Part shown: one piece after another, positions 61,492 through 64,000 of the stretch
Layout of the letters: each line of letters begins with the position of its first letter
How positions within the stretch are numbered: position 1 is the first letter of the stretch
Source: Paralvinella palmiformis
Lineage: Eukaryota; Annelida; Polychaeta; Terebellida; Alvinellidae
Assembly (NCBI GenBank): GCA_025642065.1
Contig: JAODUP010000095.1
Location: forward strand, 550,001-614,000
Direction of reading: 5' to 3'
Length of the DNA: 64,000 nucleotides
Program-made: the position numbers and the translations under genes
Notes under the pieces: model-generated
Told to the model about the DNA's origin: nothing
Databases searched by the model: none
What the model saw: only the letters and a program-made list of their open reading frames with translations

Positions 61492-63821
61492 AAGGTTTGT
61501 TTAATCTTACATCATTGGTCACATGACATTATGTCAGAATATCAAACCAGACCATTCCAATCAATTTATTTGACTGTCAAGTGTCAGAATCGTGACATAT
61601 GTGTCTATCATAAATTGATCATTTAATTCACAGCATTCACATAGAAAACTAATTTGTTCATTCAATATATATTGCATTTATACTAGTAATGTCAAATAAT
61701 ATCAGCTAGTCTACATGTAACTATTTATTCGTGGTTGAAAACCTATAAAAATCTGATCATTATTGTGTTTACAAGATTGAAAAATGAAAGTAATTTTTTT
61801 TTAATTGACGACGGTTGATTGCTTGGCACTATTTTTTTGTAGTTCCTTTATATCAGCCATAATTGCGCACACTCGTATTAAAGTATCAGCATGTGGTGGA
61901 TTGATCTCAAAGAAGTTGGTCACATCACCAAGTGCAGCCTATCCGATCTTGGATTTGACAACACGAGTAGCAGGTGTGTCGTCATCACTTTCTGGGTCAT
62001 CGTGTTCAGGGAGGTCACCATCCTTTACCATTTCCAGAATCTGAGCATCTGATAATGACTGATGTACTCCTCAGCTGTCATTGTTGGCTTTGAAATGCTG
62101 GCCAGTAACAGTTGAAGTTCTTCCAGAAAGAGATCATCTTCGGGATTATGAAGTACAACCATAACCTAAACATTGATGTGACCATCCATGCTGTTTTGAG
62201 CAAAGTGCCAGCGTTAATCTTCCCTTGGGCTTGTTTCCCCCCACAGACACAGTTGCCCGGGTAACATTTAGTTTCAGATGAAGGAACAAACCAGTTTCAT
62301 ATTGTAGATATCCTTATGGGCATAGCCAACAAGATATCTGTGAAGCTGGTCACTACCAGATTGTACTGTTGTAGCTGAGGCACTCCCTACTTCACTGTGG
62401 GGCCTAATGCATTAATACAGACAGGTGCCATGACGTTTCTTGAAGCCACTCAACCAACCATGTGAATATTTGCAGTACGTCACTGACAGTTTGTCACCAA
62501 ATTCTTTTGCCAGCTTAATCACCATATCATCATTAACACACAGATTATGTGCCCTGATATCAGAGAACTACGTGTATAAAGAACTCATGCTCGGGTGATT
62601 TGGCAAGGAGGATACCACTACTGTCCTTCATTACAACTAACCACTTGACCTTATCTTTTACAGTAGAATGGCCAAAAGTCACACCTCATTCCTGACTAAA
62701 ATGCACAAAAATATCAGCCTGAGTAGTCTTAAAGGGATAGTCCACCCTCAGAAAAAAGTTTAAGGACTAATACATCTATACTCACAAATATCATAAATAA
62801 TGTTAAAATGTGTAAACGATTACCCACACATTAAATAATCCAGGTCAAAGTACTGATTAATCGACTTTTACTGGCCTGTGGGCGCTGCCATTTTGAACCT
62901 AGACAGAGATCAGAAGCTTCTGAATGCTGACATTACTGCAACGCATCCGGTTGACCTGAAGTCTGTATAGCCGGTACAAAAACATGTAAACAAGTGTGAG
63001 GAAAGAATTATCCCAGAACATAATGTAACTGCGTTGTTAAAATTACATCATCAGTGACATACAACTATATCAGTTTGAGCCAGAAGGAACCTGACAAGAG
63101 GAAGATGGATCAAAATGGCTCAGATATTAATGCTCAAGAGAAACTATAATCTGCGTCAGTATACAGATCGCCGATGTGACGTCAGAGCATTCCAGTGTTC
63201 TCCTTAATGGCAGCCCTTCAGTAATTTGGATTATATCCCTATATCTATGATATCAGGTATATTTTGTGATTATTATTGTGGAATTTTTGGTTACTGTTCT
63301 AAGCATTACATCTTTTTTTTAATTCTGAGGGTGGACTGTCCCTTTAAGATTATGCCCCTTGAACAAACACAAATCTTGTTTCTGATATGCAGAAATATCC
63401 ACACAGTGACACTTTCACTGAATTATATCTCATGTTTGTGTATTCTCCGGACAATAAAACTCAACCTAATTCTGTGTTATTTATACATCAAATAAATACG
63501 TGTGTCACTTTTTGTAGTCAGAGAATTCTTATTTTACCTGACATATGATTAATTACACATTAAACTAACTGTTGGTTATATAGCAACAACAAACATTGGT
63601 GACATTTGCCTTTTGCAAGAGGGCAGAGCTTAAGTACAAGAACACTAATTATTGCTTGTCTCTAGTCATATATTATATAGAAGAGGTAATTTATAGAAGT
63701 CATAATCACCAATAATTTAATTTCTTTACAGTGTCTAAAGCAGTGTGTGGCGAGTTGTCAGAAGATGTATCCAGTTATTCAACAGACATTAATAAAAGCT
63801 CATCCAAATAAACTTGAATGA
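43436..63821 (+). CDS. EXOSC6: Exosome complex component MTR3 (EXOSC6), nine exons
   Basis: Exons 43436-43525, 46948-47005, 54131-54209, 55658-55832, 58026-58086, 59157-59242, 59595-59654, 61182-61295 and 63732-63821 join to 813 nt, a 270-residue protein of normal EXOSC6 length. Markers: N-terminus SESKSPYLF (12-20), LRSDGR (36-41), EIRPIYIRAGAVSQARGSAY (45-64), TKVLCAVYGPRE (70-81), LEPAVCL (end of exon 4), AAAITCASVAIARGGIEMYD (exon 6) and LLDPSSTEEYRTD (exon 7). Family knowledge: MTR3 is an RNase PH-fold ring subunit of the RNA exosome, paired with other PH-like subunits in 3'-5' RNA processing and decay, and catalytically inactive in animals. All introns are GT-AG and most exceed 1 kb. 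A polyadenylation signal follows at 63836. Confidence 0.95.
44310..44415. repeat. Degenerate GGTTTAA/TTAAACC repeat
   Basis: Variants of GGTTTAAACT, GGGTTAAAC and CGGGTTTAATC occur about every 12-20 bp in both orientations. A weaker relative lies at 58190-58245. Confidence 0.6.
44830..45960 (-). mobile_element. CR1/L2-like LINE relic (antisense, intron 1)
   Basis: The minus strand reads, with many stops, AAKPPKWYTLSKQN and GEVFSFHKDKGMGKRSKETL (45800-45690), DLDLLPAWLLKKCVNQLPLI (pre-RT, about 45480-45420), then RT pieces SVYRKGHSSETALLKVPSDI and AESLDEGSM and AAFDVIDHPILVKA (about 45230-45060). Same family as 49841-52370 but opposite orientation. Confidence 0.8.
46948..47005 (+). CDS. EXOSC6: EXOSC6 exon 2
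   Basis: TTTATAG acceptor and ATAT|GTAAGT donor, 58 nt, encoding VDENHLRSDGRKVGEIRPI plus the first base of Tyr50. The join to exon 3 restores RPIYIRAG exactly as in the family. Confidence 0.95.
47218..47340 (+). repeat. Tandem duplication of about 62 bp, two units
   Basis: Both units contain CACCTTGATGTACTGAATAT and TCAGTCAAATATTTT, with small differences at the start. Confidence 0.9.
47627..49168. repeat. 30-bp minisatellite, about 51 copies
   Basis: Near-perfect units containing CACTTCTGGTTAGCACTGTG then TTTACATGAT. Variant units (ATATGACC, GGTTAT, TGCGT) cluster: the first two in 47630-48480, TGCGT-type in 48900-49150. One unit near 48600 carries two extra bases and splits the array. 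Because 30 is divisible by 3, a minus-strand frame stays open as TRSDHVNTVL decapeptides (332 and 182 codons); a plus-strand frame is open as well. Lies in EXOSC6 intron 2. Confidence 0.97.
49225..49640 (+). mobile_element. CR1/L2-like LINE RT fragment
   Basis: Contains YADDTQLYISLDPDNELNF, the RT catalytic box and its usual followers, then LRLWMT-like IADIRLWMTQNLLKLND and LQMGASSITPNGSVKNL, before the frame breaks. It begins only about 55 bp after the minisatellite and lacks everything upstream of the YADD box. Confidence 0.8.
49641..49755 (-). repeat. Short dispersed repeat (copy 2) with ATT tail
   Basis: Reverse-complement match to 30375-30462, followed by (ATT)n at 49728-49747. Confidence 0.7.
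49841..52370 (+). mobile_element. CR1/L2-like LINE, near full length but decayed
   Basis: In order: a start region (about 49870-50040), an endonuclease domain with VLVITEIWLKTDTDQLTTNQ (50078-50140) and IIIINGSDLDFHVDN (about 50430-50470), a linker, a pre-RT part, RT pieces YRRGDSIEIALLKVHSDI-type and AEALDEGFIMALIMFHVSAA then FDVIDHPILL (51525-51672), and a C-terminal AARLVTCTHKKEYI (about 52265-52310). Each domain is interrupted by stops and frameshifts. The 3' side is cut by the palindrome-rich segment. Confidence 0.8.
52365..53375. repeat. Segment bounded by clustered TATCTAGATA palindromes
   Basis: The palindrome GTATCTAGATAC or close variants (ATATCTAGATAC, TTATCTAGATAC, TTATTTAGATAC) occurs in two clusters, 52370-52460 (three copies) and 53240-53360 (four copies), usually followed by ATTT or GTTT. 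Between them lies about 800 bp without a recognised gene. It may be a non-autonomous element with subterminal repeats; no clear terminal inverted repeat or target duplication was found. Confidence 0.5.
54131..54209 (+). CDS. EXOSC6: EXOSC6 exon 3
   Basis: AATATTACAG acceptor and GCTGT|GTAAGT donor, 79 nt. Encodes IRAGAVSQARGSAYIEMGQT then KVLCA and the split Val76. Confidence 0.95.
54210..55657 (+). other. EXOSC6 intron 3
   Basis: AT-rich; a (TA)n run at 55431-55471. No other feature was supported. Confidence 0.7.
55658..55832 (+). CDS. EXOSC6: EXOSC6 exon 4
   Basis: TCCTCAG acceptor and TTG|GTAGGT donor, 175 nt. Encodes YGPREVTRREDFSMKGQLKC, ELKFATFSRRYRC and EKDLSMVLRDTLEPAVCL. Confidence 0.95.
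55935..56300 (+). mobile_element. CR1/L2-like LINE C-terminal fragment
   Basis: LRSSGFHLLSVPRVKTHGGT, then after a frame change AVPILWNSLPEHVKSSNSIA-type sequence and HLKTHLFTLAYPS, the typical end of CR1/L2-like ORF2, in EXOSC6 intron 4. Confidence 0.75.
56497..56700 (+). mobile_element. tRNA-headed SINE-like repeat (intron 4)
   Basis: AGTGTAGTAGTTTGATTATT (A-box-like) and GTCGGTGCAAATCC (B-box-like) are spaced as in a tRNA. The body continues to about 56700. No target duplication was identified. Confidence 0.5.
56701..58025 (+). other. Remainder of EXOSC6 intron 4
   Basis: AT-rich; a GT run at about 57463-57488. The minus-strand open frames at 56702 and 57152 have no family resemblance. 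Confidence 0.6.
58026..58086 (+). CDS. EXOSC6: EXOSC6 exon 5
   Basis: ACTTTCAG acceptor and AGTG|GTGAGT donor, 61 nt, encoding DRFPRSHLDIFVTVLEDGGS plus one base. Confidence 0.93.
59157..59242 (+). CDS. EXOSC6: EXOSC6 exon 6
   Basis: TATCTGTAG acceptor and GTG|GTGAGT donor, 86 nt, encoding the second base-pair of Ala then LAAAITCASVAIARGGIEMY and DLVIGMTV. A competing acceptor CTTACAG at 59104 would shift the frame, so the inner acceptor is chosen. Confidence 0.93.
59356..59540. repeat. Compound (TA)n-(CA)n-(TA)n microsatellite
   Basis: TA 59357-59406, CA 59409-59471, TA 59475-59513, then CA-rich. Nearly palindromic overall. All open frames here are artefacts. Confidence 0.97.
59595..59654 (+). 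CDS. EXOSC6: EXOSC6 exon 7
   Basis: ATTTTCAG acceptor and GAC|GTGAGT donor, 60 nt, phase 0 both ends, encoding RQFRGLILLDPSSTEEYRTD. Confidence 0.93.
59655..61181 (+). other. EXOSC6 intron 7
   Basis: Includes short GT/CA runs at about 59705-59720 and 59829-59872, and a 12-14 bp degenerate repeat at 60190-60290 (ATATTCACCCTAA-like, about seven units). No exon was seen. Confidence 0.7.
60190..60290 (+). repeat. Short degenerate tandem repeat (ATATTCACCCTAA)
   Basis: About seven variants of ATATTCACCCTAA, such as ATATTCATTCCAAT and ATTTTCACCCTAAG, in a row. Confidence 0.75.
61182..61295 (+). CDS. EXOSC6: EXOSC6 exon 8
   Basis: TCTTTTTTCAG acceptor and GAA|GTAAGT donor, 114 nt, encoding DNGTVTVGWLPCIEQISGLT then QRGQMDISITKE. 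Confidence 0.95.
61450..61489. repeat. (TA)n microsatellite
   Basis: TA run after two CATA units, in EXOSC6 intron 8. Confidence 0.9.
61800..62728 (-). mobile_element. Tigger/pogo-like transposase relic
   Basis: The minus strand, read with frame changes, has a helix-turn-helix-like GHSTVKDKVKWL (about 62677-62640), a CENP-B-type DNA-binding region AKEFGDKLSVTYCKYSHGWL then SGFKKRHG (about 62520-62430), a catalytic-core start KDIYNM (about 62315-62298) followed by GGKQAQGKI, and an acidic tail EMVKDGDLPEHDDPESDDDT (about 62035-61975). The order fits a pogo/Tigger DDE transposase. Catalytic residues beyond the first region are not readable. Sits antisense in EXOSC6 intron 8. Confidence 0.7.
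62733..63343. mobile_element. 611-bp piggyBac-like MITE with TTAA target duplication
   Basis: The left end AGGGATAGTCCACCCTCAGA is inverted at the right end (AGGGACAGTCCACCCTCAGA on minus), with one mismatch. TTAA flanks both ends (62729-62732 and 63344-63347). No transposase frame inside. TTAA duplication is characteristic of piggyBac-type elements. It adjoins the N-terminal side of the Tigger relic. Confidence 0.88.
63732..63821 (+). CDS. EXOSC6: EXOSC6 exon 9
   Basis: TTCTTTACAG acceptor; 29 codons (CLKQCVASCQKMYPVIQQTL and IKAHPNKLE) and TGA at 63819-63821. Confidence 0.93.
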   Translation, partial: CLKQCVASCQKMYPVIQQTLIKAHPNKLE

Positions 63822-63835
63822 AATATAACCAGATA

Positions 63836-63841
63836 AATAAA
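63836..63841 (+). terminator. EXOSC6 polyadenylation signal
   Basis: AATAAA 15 bp after the stop codon. The 3' UTR would be very short; other A/T-rich signals follow. Confidence 0.5.
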
Positions 63842-64000
63842 TATATTTTATTTAAAAAAATTGTGTTTAATTGATTATCTTACTGTGTACCTGAGTCAAC
63901 ACGGTGAAGGAGTTTAATTTAAAAAAATTATTTACTTGATAAAAAGAAAAGGGTGAAATTTGTTTTAAAATGGAACAATTAAAAATGTTTGGCTTATCAA
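63842..64000. other. EXOSC6 3' flank
   Basis: AT-rich, nothing else recognised before the window ends. Confidence 0.5.

Noticed and set aside
61805..62044. Plus-strand 79-codon frame
   Set aside because: It is antisense to the acidic tail of the Tigger-like transposase relic.

Overview
The window is eukaryotic. Its genes are split by GT-AG introns, introns and spacers are AT-rich and crowded with (TA)n, (CA)n and (GT)n microsatellites, and many decayed LINEs, tRNA-headed SINEs and cut-and-paste DNA transposons are present. The encoded proteins are animal families (exosome subunit EXOSC6, an SLC16-type transporter, DHHC palmitoyltransferases, a secreted PAN-like/EGF protein, a THAP domain). 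TE content and gene style suggest a lophotrochozoan, possibly a mollusc. That placement is inference; no sequence here fixes the species.

Layout. 1-16.2 kb is a nested inverted duplication. Outer arms (1-1640 and 14.18-15.85 kb) carry the 3' half of a dead P-element/THAP9-like transposase. Inner arms (about 2.87-5.49 and 9.46-11.34 kb) carry the first exon of a small secreted protein. In the left arm that exon is tandemly duplicated, and a single EGF exon follows at 6.2 kb; the right-arm copy has a frameshift. A broken CR1-like LINE (11.65-14.2 kb) lies only in the right arm. 16.2-20.9 kb holds LINE relics, a degenerate tandem repeat and microsatellites. 20.9-26.3 kb has two tandem minus-strand DHHC palmitoyltransferase genes, each with an uninterrupted coding region. 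28.6-31.5 kb holds an orphan THAP exon, a MULE-like transposase C-terminus, short repeats, and a LINE relic with a SINE inserted and flanked by a target-site duplication.

33.1-39.8 kb is a minus-strand four-coding-exon SLC16-like transporter gene (531 aa). Its introns hold a pogo-like non-autonomous element, SINEs and microsatellites. 43.4-63.8 kb is a complete nine-exon EXOSC6/MTR3 gene on the plus strand (270 aa), divergent from the transporter. Its introns carry two oppositely oriented CR1/L2-like LINE relics, a 30-bp minisatellite of about 51 copies, a cluster of XbaI-like palindromes, and a Tigger/pogo-like relic adjoining a 611-bp MITE with TTAA target duplication.

The genes do not form a pathway; this is ordinary gene territory expanded by transposons. 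The least ordinary parts are the nested inverted duplication with its duplicated first exon, and the intronic minisatellite. I found no clearly new multi-gene system. Exon joins were derived by hand from reading frame, splice-site match and family alignment; all family assignments are by recognition of motifs, not by database search.
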